A DNA stretch of 64,000 bases, from positions 7,501 to 71,500 of the forward strand of contig NW_005178435.1 in the NCBI RefSeq assembly GCF_000341285.1, read 5' to 3'. Shown in pieces: positions 1 to 12,708 of this stretch. The notes beneath the pieces were generated by a model that did no database searches, was not told the origin of the DNA, and was given only the letters and a program-made list of their open reading frames with translations. Origin of the DNA: Galdieria sulphuraria. Taxonomy: Eukaryota; Rhodophyta; Bangiophyceae; Galdieriales; Galdieriaceae. How positions within the stretch are numbered: the stretch's first letter is position 1; every line of letters begins with the position of its first letter. The translations under genes were made by a program, and so were the position numbers.

Positions 1-23
1 TGCATCCCAATAAATGATGTATA

Positions 24-190
24 TGAAAGACACTCCAACAGACGTGCTTCCAAGGAAAAATAAACTTGAAAGCGCAACTTGCGTTCAAAGATTCAATGAT
101 TCACAAAAACTTGCAGTTCACACTACATTTCGCTTTTTGCCGCGTTCTTCATCGTAAAGAGAGCCGAGATATCCACCGTTGAGAGCTTTA
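24..190 (-). rRNA. 5.8S ribosomal RNA, with the edge of ITS2
   Basis: Read on the minus strand, the stretch carries the conserved 5.8S core: CTCAACGGTGGATATCTCGG near the 5' end, then GATGAAGAACGC, and GAATCATTGAATCTTTGAACGC further on. The 3' end is near position 24, just after GTGTCTTTCA. Bases 1-23 are then the first part of ITS2, and the 28S gene lies outside the window. The order 18S-ITS1-5.8S on one strand is that of a normal nuclear rDNA unit. End positions are approximate because they come from remembered consensus rather than an alignment. Confidence 0.93.
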
Positions 191-660
191 TTCTTTTTCT
201 AGTTGCTATTTTTAGATTATTTCTATTTTTGGTAACATACTCTCAAAAAGGGAGAAAATAGATAATAGAGAGGAAAATAAAAAAGAGAGAAAAAGAAAAA
301 GATAATGAGAAATAGAGAAAATAGAGAAATATAGAGAAATATGAGAAACAATGAGAAAATGATGAGAAATAGAGAAAGAGTATTTTTCTCTCTCTCTCCT
401 CTCTCATTCTTTCTCTTCTTTATTCCCTGGTTTCTCTCCGCATTCTCTCCCTCCTCTCTCTCTCGCTTCTTTCTCCCTTCCTTTCTTTCGTGCAGTGCAC
501 AGGGTGTATATAAGATATATATGGATAGAGAGAGAGAAAAATAGATATACATCGATAAAGAAAGTTTAGAAAATACTCGCATACTTTCCACACTCTTCCC
601 TTTATCCACCCATTATATACCTCTCTCACATCAACCTATCCATATACCTTACAACTGTGA
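191..660 (-). other. ITS1 spacer with purine/pyrimidine hairpin
   Basis: This is the transcribed spacer between 18S and 5.8S. On the plus strand, roughly 246-378 is almost pure purine (AGAGAAA-type repeats) and 379-490 is almost pure pyrimidine (CTCTCT/TTCTC repeats). In the transcript the two arms could fold into a long imperfect stem. Short frames in this stretch are low-complexity artefacts. No gene is seen in it. Confidence 0.85.
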
Positions 661-676
661 ATGATCCTTCCGCAAA

Positions 677-718
<42 letters not shown>

Positions 719-794
719 CAATAAGGTTCAACGTACTTTTCATCTTACCCTTTCAAATCAAAAAATAAAACAAGCCGTACGCTTCACCGGATCG

Positions 795-842
<48 letters not shown>

Positions 843-1288
843 TTCAACGCAAGTTGATGACTCGCGTTTACAAGGAATTCCTCGTTCATAAATACAGTTA
901 CAGTATTCAATCCCAAGCACGATGCAATTTCAAAGTTTACCATACTCTTCTCAGAAATGGTCTCTTACAACTATTTGATCGCATCAGTGTAGCCCGCGTG
1001 CAGCCCAGGACATCAAAGGGCATCACAGACCTGTTATTGCCTAAAACTTCCATCCGTGAAAAACGAATAGTACCTCTAAGAAGTATATATCGTATATCTT
1101 CAAATACAATATAACTAGTTAGCAGGAAAAGGTCTCGTTCGTTAACGGAATTAACCAGACAAATCACTCCACCAACTAAGAACGGCCATGCACCACCACC
1201 CATAAAATCAAGAAAGAGCTATCAATCTGTCAATCATGATCATGTCCGGACCTGGTAAGTTGCCCCGTGTTGAGTCAAATTAAGCCGC

Positions 1289-1336
<48 letters not shown>

Positions 1337-2486
1337 ACTTGCGACCATACTCCCCCCAGAACCCAAATTCTTTGGTTTCCCGAATAAAAAGGATGTACGA
1401 TTGAATAATCAATACACCATCTTTAAGATGGCAACGTTTATGGTTAAGACTACGACGGTATCTAATCGTCTTCGATCCCCTAACTTTCGTCCTTGATCAA
1501 TGGGAATATCCTTGCCAAACGCTTTCGCAACTGTTCGTCTTCCAAAAATCCAAGAATTTCACCTCTGACTAGGGAATACAAATGGCCCCAACTACCCCTA
1601 TTGATGCATTTTCAATCAATAAAACTTCCTACTAAAGTCTTATCAATACATAAATACTATTATACCATGCTAAGCTATACTTTCACAAGAAGCGCTTGAA
1701 ACACTCTAATTTTTTCACAGTAAATCAAAATCAATGTAAAAAATCAATCAATCAAGATCAATCAAAACATTCATTTCAAAATGAGTGTCGTCCATTCATA
1801 CTCTTTCAAAAAAAAGAGTAAAATGAAAAACATCTCACAGTTCAGACTACGGGCGTTTTAACTGCAACAACGTTCGTGTACGCTATTGGAGCTGGAATTA
1901 CCGCGGCTGCTGGCACCAGACTTGCCCTCCAATCGTTACTTCGTTACGCGTTTACATAAACGTCATGCCAATAAAATAACACTTAGTGTTATCTATCAGT
2001 ATTTCTTGTCGCTACCTCCCTGTGTCAGGATTGGGTAATTTGCGCGCCTGCTGCCATCCTTGGATGTGGTAGCCATCTCTCAGGCTCCCTCTCCGGAATC
2101 GAACCCTAATTCCCCGTTACCCGTCAACACCACGGTAGGCCTCAATCCTACCGTCAAAAGTTGATAGGGCAGATATTCAAACAATGCGTCAACAGTAAAG
2201 AAGACTATCAATCCACAAAATTATCATGATTCAACATTCAACACTAAACCCTGTGACAGGAAAAGTGTAAAGTAGGACCACTAATAAGTGCAATTCCCAA
2301 AAATGGAAATAGGGCATGTATTAGCTCTAGCATTACTAGGGTTATCCATATAACAAACAAACATTGTGTAGATTATAACTGTTTTAATGAGCCATTCACA
2401 GTCTCGCCATCCATGTGGCTTATACTGGCATTTGCATGGCTTAATCCTTGAGACAAGCATACGCGACCCGCAGGATCAACGGGGTA
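661..2486 (-). rRNA. 18S ribosomal RNA (SSU), complete
   Basis: The minus strand starts near 2486 with the universal SSU opening (GTTGATCCTGC, then GTATGCTTGTCTC). It contains GGTAATTCCAGCTCCAATAGC (seen as its complement near 1880-1905) and TTGACGGAAGGGCACCACC near 1300. It ends near 661 with GTAGGTGAATTTGCGGAAGGATCAT. Length is about 1,826 nt, normal for a nuclear SSU, and no group I intron is evident. The stretch 1700-1850 is unusually AT-rich and repetitive and probably corresponds to the V4 expansion region. Frames seen inside are not genes. Confidence 0.97.
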
Positions 2487-5400
2487 TCATGTATATACAA
2501 CACAAAGAAAAGAGAGAAAATGTCCACAAAATTGATTGATATACACACAAAAACAGCACAATAGAAACAACATGAATATACACACATAAAATGTACATAC
2601 CATAAGTCAAAAAATTGTATCTTTGTGTCGTACACAACTTTGGTGGAATTTTCACCTTTTTTCTTCCTCTTCCTCTTTTCCTAAACTGGAAAAGATGGAA
2701 ATTTTACTTTTTCTCTTTCGAATAATAAACGTCTCAATGAAACCCCAAACACAACAGATGGGATCCATCTATAACATTCATCATTGAAAAAACCATCCTT
2801 TGTTTCATTCCTTTGTCTTGTTGGAAGAAAATACATCTCTCAAAATACTACTTACTATTTTACATCCAGTACTGTGATTCACACAAAAATGAAATCATGA
2901 CAATACATAAAGGAAAATAGAGTAGCAGAGGTTTCCTTCAAAAAGACAAAAAACATATAGTCCATTCTATAAAGATGAGCGGCGAATGAAAATTCAAGCC
3001 AAATAATCTCTAACTCATCAAGATGGAAACTATATTCATACTTTTGAATCAAAATAACATTACCAAATCATCGGTAGTTTAATACATCAACTCCTAACCA
3101 TACTATATACATCACAACATGCAGTATACAGAAAAAATTCCAAAAGAGACAAAGAAAAAGAGACATAAAGACACGCAAATACATACATCTATGCAATACG
3201 CACAAGCACATCTTCAACACCTCCTTCTTTCTTTCTCTTTTTGAAACCACTCTGAATACCACAGTTTTGAAATCAATGGCAAAGATGGATTACAGATCAT
3301 GCATCATTGGAAAGGGACTACCCCCATTCAGGGATTCCCCCACTCCCAAATTCAAACATCATCTTCATCCATACATAAAGCCATTCAACTTTCGCATATC
3401 ACTCCACTTTACTCGTCTTTGAAAACTAGTAAAAGTGGTTTCCTTCTTGTCTGTCTGGCTTCATTTTTCTGGAAAAAAATGCTATTTAAAAAGCCAAAAG
3501 TGACGGTTCGTTGCGCGGGCTTTTGAGATGAATCAAATGATGACACGTGGCAACAAAACAGTTTGAAACTCAACAAAAGGAAAACAAACCAACACTCTTT
3601 TTTTATTATACAAACAATAAAAACCTAGCTTTTAAACCCCTCTCAAAAAAAACCAACTCTCTCTTGTTTTACACTACAAATATATATATATATATAGATA
3701 TACGAGTGTCTAGAAAATAAACCCATCTTCCTAATTGTCACTCTTGTGTGAGGGGATACACTCAATAAAAACAACTCAAAAGGTCAAAACTCTTCAAACT
3801 TTCATAGTGAGGTCCAAACTCTCCTTCAAAGGTCAAGTTTCAAAAGGAGAGAACATTTCCAATACTCCCTATTGTATACACACACACAATAAAGTAGAAG
3901 AGTTCATAGCTCTATACAATAAAAAAAAGAGGATAAACCCTCACACCCCTCCTCTCTCTCTCTTCTACTTGACAAGGCAAGACTATTTGTGAAAAAATAG
4001 AACAAAAAAACCCCAAAAAAATGTAACCTAAAAGTTGAGTTGCTACTTGAATAACTTGTCCTTTGACACAAAAGTACAACAAAAATTTCAAACTCTACAT
4101 GGTGTCCTCAACATTTCAAATGATTGGATGATTATTCTTTGAACCTTGGTCCCAACATGGTTGCTTTAGTACGTTGCTGAAAAAGTTACAACCATCAAAC
4201 TTTCTCAAGTTGTATGGGAAAAATATCAAGTCAATCTTCTAGCACCATTCCCTAGTTTGTAGTTTTCTCATTCAACAAAAAATGGATGAAGAGTCGTTGT
4301 GTAAGCATACATCACTTTGTTTTGAAACAACTCCAAAAAAGAAAGACTCTACTGAGTTGGAAGCAGCAGTCATAGTTGGGTATTATTTGCAGTGATTGAG
4401 CGTTTTCGAAAATATAGTCTCAAGTTTGAAATTGACAGAATTATCGTTAACAACAGTTTGCAGTTGACTATACAAAAGTAGTTACACCCTTTTATTTCTT
4501 TCGAGTAAAAAGAAATACTCAACTAGTTACCTAACCATGTACAAACAACTCTATAAAGACATACCAACTTGGTTCCTGGAATAGAAAACCTAGTATAGAT
4601 ACTCGTGCTCTCCTTAGAAACTCATCATGTTTCCACAAAAAGCGTTCCTATTTCTTTCCTAGTGATGAACAGGATACATAGATATACACACAACGTGACA
4701 AATGACTTGTTACACTTCCCTTCGGAATTCCAACTACTGCGAGTAACCAATCAATCAAACCAACTTGTTATAAAAATTCTCAAGTCTTTTTACAAAAATA
4801 GTTGAAAGAGCAAACTTGAAAGATCGTATTGCTTTTGCAATAAAAGGTAAAATTGGAAGAGCCGTTTTCTTTTTCACTTTGATCTCCAACTGCTTAAACT
4901 TTGGTACAAGATGGAAAGTTTCTCCCTTTTAGATGGTGTCACTTTCAACCACGTAAATAAAAGTCTGGTACTTGTGTCACAAAAACCAAGACTCTGTTAC
5001 AGACTGGACAACAACTGAAACAACTCGTCCAAAAAGCTTTCTCAGCCACTTTCAGATTTTTTCTTCAAGCAACACAACCAAAAAGGAACCCCATCAATAT
5101 TTGAATGACATTTGTAATATTAAACCACAACATGAGAAATATTTTCCCATATAAAAAAAAGTTCATATAGATAGACTATAAATGACATCCACCATTCAGA
5201 GAAAATGTCTTGTGTGTTTTGACTATTAATTATAGCATTGGATTTTCTGCTTGTCAACTTGCCAGTTGTGTCTGTTTGACACTTTAAAACCTTTTATTCC
5301 CTACTTTACATAGGTGGCAGTTCTATCTACCTTGACTTTCTTTATCACTCTAGGAAAAGAATATGACAATTTCAGACAAGATAAAATCGCCAACACTAGA

Positions 5401-7740
5401 AAATACAATTCAAGTATTTTGCAGTCAACTACCCAACAAGTCAAGGCTTGGAACCAATAGTAGTGCAGTTTCCACGTCCTAGATTCATTTTACAATTCTT
5501 TCTGTTAGCCATCGCGTCGAAAATCCTTCAAAGGGTAACAGAATCCACTCTTTTCTTCAAGTTTGTGGAACAAAACTCACAAAGTTGGAGAGGTTTTCAA
5601 GTGTCTAGGAGACAACACATACGTCTGTTGAGTCAATGAGAGTGATCAGAAACACTGACTTGATATTAAACAAGGGTTTTCAAACAGACTGGAAAGATTC
5701 TCAAGTCAAAATCGAACAACTCACACACAAAACTCAACTGGTCTTTCTCAATAGAAGAAAACGTTGTTCAAAGGAAATAGCAAGATCATCTTTCCTCGTG
5801 GTTTCTTGTGGTCGCAGTTTTGTAGATATGCTTTTCTTGTTCACGGCTTTATATCCAGGAATGTCTTTAGAATTGTCTAAACCACTACTAGTGTATGTGG
5901 ATAATGTAGTACTACAAACTCACGAGTTGATCAATGACTTGTGAATCCTTTTTTTCTGTTCTATTAATATCTCGAGTACAACCTTTTGTCTGCTATAAAA
6001 TTTCTTTGCTTGTATTGATCATTTCAAAGCGTCATTGTGTATCAAAACACTCTTCTTCAATAGATCAAGCTACTGCCGTTTTTGCTCAAGTTCATCATCT
6101 TGTAAAAAGAACAATAGTAGCAAGTTCACTATAATTGAGTTTGCTCTCAGGAAGAGGTGGAATTGGACTAGATAAATTGTTTGCTGATAACTTTCGAGTC
6201 GTTTTTGTACCTCTATGAAACTTTTGCCAACGACTCTTTTGATATTCTTTCTCGTTCCTTGTACATGGATTGTAGTCCATTGAATCGTCCAAAATGTAAG
6301 AGATCAATAATATTTGAAAAACCAAGCAACCTTTGCGGTACAAATAGTTTGACTGTAACCAAAGAGTCTAGAATATTTTAGGGTGTGGCGATCTGAAGAG
6401 TTGACTTGTGTAAATAAAGTAAATGGTATACAGTAATTCAACTACTGTGTTCAACGAGAAATTGCTTTTTTTACACTCTTTTGTAACTGTTATAGCAAAT
6501 AAATCAACTTTATTTCGTTCCTATGATCAAAAAAAGAAGGAAGAAGAAAGTATGGAGCAACTTTTCTTTCAACTAGCAGATTATGTTCCCCAATTGCTAC
6601 TTCTAAGATAACTTTGGCAAACTTTTCAGAAAAAAATTCAGTCGGAACAATAGTTGTACAACTAAGAATACTCTCCCAATTGGTAATTGGACATTACTCG
6701 TACACATATTTACCATACAATAATAGTATTGTCTCTCCTTGCCATTTATGCAATACGAAAACCAAAGAAATTGGAGATCTTTGCTTCTAGGTTTAAATAA
6801 TTTTCGACAAGTTTCATTGCGTCGGGAAATATGACATTTTTTAAACAATAGAAGAATTCAATAGTTTGGTTTGGAATCATAGAAAATAGTCAGTTTTGAC
6901 AACAAAAGAGGAACCTTTGAATATGTGAGGTGAACCGAGTTTGTCCTCTTTGTGAGTCAAAGCCTAAAAAAACGCCAATTCAACTTGTTAAAGAGAGTAT
7001 ATTGGATATGTAACAACATGAATAGCCTAAAAGACGCAACAATAAAGAAAACTATGGAAAGAGAATAAACATAAGAGCCAACTCAGAATCTAGCTAATTT
7101 CCTACAAATTACCTTGAACCACAAAAACTGGATCTCAACCAGTACCTACAGGACAAGGTTCTGTACTGAAGCCTTGAAAGTTAAAATACTCTGAAATAAT
7201 ATTGGATAAAATTAAACTGAATTAGGAGATACCTAGACGGGTCACCAACTTAAAGGTTGCTTGGAACCCTTCTACCTCGACTCTCTTTTCGACAATACAA
7301 ATAGCAAATCTCCATAGAACTCCAGAGTTTAAGAAGAGTTGCTGTATAGAGTATACAACTTTGGACAAAGACTATAAAGCCAAGTGTCTATGATGAACCG
7401 TGACACCACTACAACAGAAACCATGCAGAGCTTGAAAGATGTTCTAAAAGAAGCTCGAATAAAAAGCCTTCACTTTACAGCTCAAACTAAAAACCTTTGT
7501 GAGAATTGAAGTGGCACTCATCATAGACTGGAGGGACTCTGTTGGATAGTCTAACAAGGTGAACAGGTTCGAAAAAGGTCTGAACCAAACAAAGAAACAT
7601 TTGTCAAATTGGTCATTCCAAAGCTTGCTTTGAAGTATATCAAAACTGAATGTCGGAATATTCCTCCTATTTTTTTCATTTGTAGTTGGTTTTGACTCAT
7701 TAATCTCTTTATATCAACCATTTCAAGTTTAAAATTATAC
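2487..7740. other. Putative 5' external transcribed spacer and rDNA intergenic spacer; no gene seen
   Basis: This lies directly upstream of the minus-strand 18S gene, so its left part should be 5' ETS and the rDNA promoter should be somewhere within it. Only short frames without recognisable homology are present. Visible features are homopolymer-rich AT stretches, a (TA)n run near 3679-3695 and a lone CACGTG at about 3546. I could not place the transcription start, and no tRNA or 5S gene was recognised. The gene-free length is unusual against the rest of the window, where genes lie within a few hundred bases of each other. Confidence 0.5.
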
Positions 7741-9626
7741 TTGGTCTTGTTCTTTGTGTTTGATGGTCGTTCTGTTTCCATTCCCAAATTTGTTCCAGTA
7801 TTGAGTTCCATAATGGTTGGTATTCATAGTGCTGGCAAAAAAACCTTATCATATGAATGCTTGGAAACATTCTTTGAAACTCATCTATCAAATGATGGAA
7901 TATTTATTTTCACGAGACAAAACTCCACTGAACCTGATGTTCTCATTCGAGTTACGCAAACTAGTGAAAACGCATTCTTCTTGGACAAGGTGAATATTCT
8001 GCAGACCAAACAGCCATGGAAATGGAAACCACTGAAAGTGATATCCTGACCAGAAAGATGATCCATTCGACTGGCGTAGCATTAAAATGGTTTTCAAGTC
8101 CTGGTATTGAACTTTCTATGATTAAGGCAGAAATTGCTAAATTTTTACACTCAGTTGCGTCACAATTGATATTGGATAAGAGAGAAAAAATTGTCTATAA
8201 ATACCTCCTCATTGTCAAGTTGTAGTATGTTCGACCATATCTCTTAAAGCCTTCTTTGGTTACAAGGTTAATGAAGGTCTTGATAATTTTTTTCAGACAG
8301 TCATTTTGCTCAGACCAATTCAAAACACACTTTTGAGTTTGTTGGAAAATGCAATGATAGACCTGTTCAGTCGGGTTCCATCCAATCTGTGTCTGTAGGG
8401 AATAATCCATCAGTGCAAATAGCTGATCCAATTATAAGCTGAAATGTTACGCAAGTGGAAAATACGAGAAGTGAAGGAAATGTTACTGCATCAAATTGTT
8501 TGCACGGGAGTATTTTCTTAAGAGAATATTGTGGCTTTACGAAGCTTCGTTCATTGAGCTTTAAGCTAGCCCAATATCTTTTTATTTCTTCATGATATTG
8601 CACCACGAGAAATCAATTTGATTCTTCGTGACATAGATGAGTTTCTTAAAAAGAAAGAGAAACAGTGAATTATAAAAAGTTGCCTTATCCAATTCCCATA
8701 CAGCATCCTGTTGATATCCAAATTGTAAGAATCTATTCGAGTTTAAATTTGTACCACACTCGAAAGAAGAATGATTGAAATGCTAATGTATTTTTTAGAA
8801 AACGGTTTGACTGATAGCTTTATCAGTCTTTTCATACCTTTCCACTATTCAAGATACACAAGTGTGTGAATCATGGAAGATGCCTCAGTCGTGATCCAAA
8901 ATAATTTCTTGATCTGAACAACGATACTTTTAGTCACATAATAAATAAAAAGACAACATTCTATCGTGAACACTAAAAAATAGAATGTTCTTATTCAGTT
9001 GAAAACGAAGATTTTTCTTTGACTATAAGTGTTTCTTAAACTATTCCCCTTGTCGTCACTACTACGGGAAACATTCTCACAAAATGCTACTTCTCATATA
9101 AAAACTGAACTTTCAGAGAACAACTTCTCTTAGACATATCACTATAGAAAACTGACACTGCAAAAAGTAAAAAATATTTGCAGTCATTGGTTTATGTAAT
9201 ACAAGAGGAGAATAGTGATGGTATCTCTCGTCACCAACAACACTCTTCTACTACTACTACAGAACAGAATACTCTAATATTTTGAAACTAGGGGAAATAA
9301 AGTTAGCTTACCTTGCATTCAAACCTATTGGACAATATATACAAAGAGTGTTGAATTCTTTCTTTTCGTATTCAGACTGTGCTGAAAGTTGGAACCAGTT
9401 GAATAGTGTCAAGTTGGGTACAGAGATTGTTTACCGATTACAAAGCAAGGTTGATTACACGGTTCAAACGTAGAAACTGAGTATGGACAAAATAGACTTG
9501 TATTGTGAGCTTGGAGACTGCAAACTAGTTCTTTTGCAAAGGCGTAACTACACGTTATTTCTCGTTGAAGACTGCTCATTGCTCCACCATTTTCCATAAT
9601 GGGGAGAAATGGAAAACATTCTATCG
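7741..9626. other. Unassigned region with short unrecognised frames
   Basis: The longest plus-strand frame is at about 7741-8049, with an internal ATG at 7813, and it is followed in another frame by 8016-8225. I recognise no family. A simple splice of the two frames at the GT at 7990 and the AG at 8037-8038 gives an immediate stop, so I do not propose a gene model. Minus-strand frames at 8195-8431 and 8367-8606 are equally unrecognised. The region could hold a degenerate gene, a lineage-specific gene with small exons, or plain spacer. Confidence 0.2.
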
Positions 9627-12600
9627 TCAAGGGATTTCAACTTCATATTCTTCAGCTGGTGCAAATACGCTATGTCTTTTCTGTTTCTTGTAATTTTTTC
9701 TATTTTCTGGGTATCTTTCCAATGAAGAATCAAACAAGTCATCTATAGGTTCCTTCATCAGAGAATGCACCTCTTTCACAATAACATCATCATCTTCTTC
9801 TTCTTCTTCTTCTTTTTCTTCTTCTTCATCCTATGCATGATAATATTAAACAATTCATATCATATTGAAGAGAAAACGTACAATTTCCTCAATACTCATG
9901 TCATCCATGTCTAAAGAATTTCCAAATTTGCGCCGAACTTCCTGTTCAAACTCTTCATCCAGGTCATCATCATCATCATCATCATCTCTCTCTTCTTGTT
10001 TCATCATTCTACGCTTCCGCTTTGAAGCTCTATCAAGTTTTCTGTCTCCCATTTCGGATACAAGAGTTGCCAATGTGACTTGGTCTTCGACAAACTATAG
10101 TTGAAGGAGAGAAAAGAGCAGCTTAGAAAACAAAAAGAAAAGGACCATAAAACTACCTCATCCACATTGTTCCGATCCAATATTTGTGATGAACCAAGGA
10201 TACTGCTACCCTTTAAACTTTCAACCTATTTACGGAAAAATCGTGCAATTCAACATAGCATTCCTAAAATACATTTTGAATAACAAACCACTCCTGCTTT
10301 GGGTTTCCGTTGGCTGAATCTTTCCAAGAAAGAATGAAGAGAAAAGTCTTTCAAAGCATTCCCCGAATAGGCTGGTGTTTCACATACATCCAGCACTTTG
10401 GAAGCAAAAATAGACACAGTTGGGTGAAAATGATGACTTAACAAGTCAAGTTCCCAGAAACAGGACATAGCGGCATTTGCTTTCAGAGGATTCATGACAT
10501 ATCCATTGTACTCTATAGACTTGTTCTTTGAATCGTCTTCTCTTCCTAAAAAAAAAGGAAGAATCAGTAAGGGGGCAACAACGATACAAAGATATCGTGC
10601 CTTGCTCTGGAAAACGTACAAAGGAAGATAATATTCCTTTAAGTTCTGATAGACTATTATCTTGATAGACAGAAAGCAAGCATGCTGCAGCAAAACAAGC
10701 ATTACTCTCCAAGGCAGCTTGAAATAATCGTTTAGTCATTGCACAAACACGGTCAACCTTTGAAGAAATGAAAAATATTGAGAATACAAAAATAACTAGT
10801 CGCTAACCACATTGTCAGATTTCAAAGACTCGGAAATTATTTTGAGGAAACGCTCCTGTTTCTGGACACTCAAATGCAACGAATCGAATATTCTTTGATA
10901 CAAAACTTTTCCACAGCCCTCAAAACCTTTGACATCGACCTTACAAGGAATAAATACAGATTGGAAATGGTCCCTTCATTCATTAAGAAATACCTTTCTC
11001 AACATAAAAAGAAGCTCCACTGCTACAAGCCAATCGCTATCAGTGTCAGACTTTGCTATCTGTTTCCATTGGAAAAAAGAAACGTGAGAGGAAAACAACA
11101 AATTAAATAAAAAGTACTTACTTGAAAAATCGAGCTTAATTCCGTCTTCAATTTATCATTCAATTCTTCTTCCTCCAAAAAAAATATACATCGTTTTATA
11201 CCTAAACAAACAGCTTCAACCATACAATACTCATGTCGTCAGGTCTTCAGGTCGTTTTACCTTGCAAAATATATGATATCGGTTTGCTGTAGTTGTCTGT
11301 AGATGCACTTTTATCCTGCTTCCATTTTTCTCGGACAAACTCATGAAACTCCGAAAGATAAAATGTCAACAAGCTTTGAAGAAAATTGGGATCTTCTCTA
11401 GAAACAAGACTCAGTATTCTCCATAAATCTGATGTGTTTCTCTTACTTGCTAGTGAAATGCAGTAAAGATAAAAAGTTCAATGCATATTGTTTGGCACGA
11501 AGTGGAAGATTGGGTCGAACACAAAATTGCATAACTTCCCTATGCAAATTTGTAAAATAGTGAGTTGAAAACCAATCCGATAAATATTGAACCTACCTTG
11601 CGATAAAACTCTTCATATGTGGATGTCGAAACAATATCTGATGCAAAAAATAACCACTTTTGGAAGCAATATTTTTACTAGGATCACCCATTTTGTTGAT
11701 TATCAAAGCAAGAAGAAAACGCTCTCCTTCTGGTTTTCTTTCAATCAGCTCCCTTGCAAGCTTTAACTAGTAAAATACTGTTAGTTTTCTTTCTCCAATA
11801 AATAAAAAAGTAGGCTTACTGCCATATTTCGTGGGTATTCCAAAGGATCCTGTGACAGTTCTTCCAAACACAACAAGTAACGTTGATAGAGTTCTTTTAA
11901 ATGCTATAGCAGAGAGATGAGAACTTGGAAAAGACATAAACTTGCGCTTAAACTTACAGATTCAAATATAGCAAAAATAAGATGCCGTTTTGTAAGCGTA
12001 TCAAAGTGAAAATTTCGTTGCGAAAAGTGAACGAGATATCTGTCCGGTAATAGTATGTTTATGAACAAATCTTTCAAAGCTGGGAATATCAATAACATCA
12101 CACGTTTAGACTAGAACTTTGATGAGAATATGGTTGTAAAAATAGAGTGCAACTCTGAAATACCTTCTTTTCAAGTTGGTCTATTAAGCTGGTCAACCCT
12201 TTTAACTTGTAAAGTGGCGCTTCTTCTACTATCGTTACTAGAGCTCCAATCTAGTCATTTCCATAAAGAAAAAAAATTTTCAACCTTTCAAGGAAAAGTT
12301 TTCTGAAAAAAAACAGCCTTACTTGGTCTCTTAAAGTTCCTGACCTTTGCGCAGATTCCAAAAACTCCTTAGGAAGCCCGCTCCTTTGAAACCGAGATTT
12401 CTTATGGTATTTTACGACAGCGTCTTCTAACAATTCTTTGGCGGCTTTTTTCAAATCCAACTGTTCTAAAAAGCCCGTTAAGCTCACGACTATGCTGGTT
12501 GTCGAACCAAATCACGTACTCCAAGCATCTGTGGGGTTTCCTTCGTAACTAGGTGTGTTGATGTACCTAACATACATGTCACTAGATATAGCCTGGTTAA

Positions 12601-12686
12601 TATTAAACTAAACTCTACCATCGAGGGTCCTCTATCTCTTTTTCAATAACAAGACGTCCAGGAATCCGCTTCCAAGTACTCATCAT
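9627..12686 (-). CDS. NOC1: Ribosome biogenesis factor NOC1/MAK21 (CEBPZ, CBF family)
   Basis: This is a multi-exon gene of a 60S assembly factor that acts in the nucleolus and early pre-60S particles. The diagnostic CBF-domain stretch lies near 10250-10550: NPLKANAAMSCFWELDLLS, then HHFHPTVSIFASKVLD and ALKDFSLHSFLERF. This matches the CEBPZ pattern of a WEL..L..HFHP motif followed by a DF.L..FL+RF motif. Upstream exons are helical and repeat-like; the segment SGTLRDQ followed by IGALVTIVEEAPLYKLK corresponds to the start of the conserved NOC1 core. The C-terminus has acidic runs (eight D near 9980, an E-rich run near 9800) and ends SVFAPAEEYEVEIP, close to the SxFASAEE tail of CEBPZ proteins. 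The start is uncertain. I favour the ATG at 12686, which requires two very short introns (about 37 and 30 nt); the core frame itself is open only from about 12487. Confidence 0.85.
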
Positions 12687-12708
12687 TCAATCATTTCATA
12701 TTGGATAA
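12687..12708. promoter_or_regulatory. 22-nt divergent intergenic segment between NOC1 and the EH-domain gene
   Basis: The favoured NOC1 ATG (minus, 12686) and the EH-gene ATG (plus, 12709) are separated by only 22 nt. Any promoter must therefore be shared or lie inside one of the genes, and the 5' UTRs are either extremely short or overlap. The confidence reflects the uncertain NOC1 start. Confidence 0.45.

Noticed and set aside
223-629. Frames of 60-130 codons in the rDNA spacer
   Set aside because: They are translations of purine- or pyrimidine-rich simple sequence within ITS1, between two confidently placed rRNA genes.
3540-3560. CACGTG G-box as a regulatory site
   Set aside because: It is a single six-base palindrome in 7 kb of AT-rich spacer with no gene start near it. 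Chance is a sufficient explanation.
2487-9626. tRNA, 5S rRNA, transposon, LTR element or CRISPR-like array in the spacer
   Set aside because: No B-box-like GGTTCRANTCC with a matching cloverleaf, no terminal repeats, no polymerase or transposase motifs and no regular repeat-spacer structure were seen.
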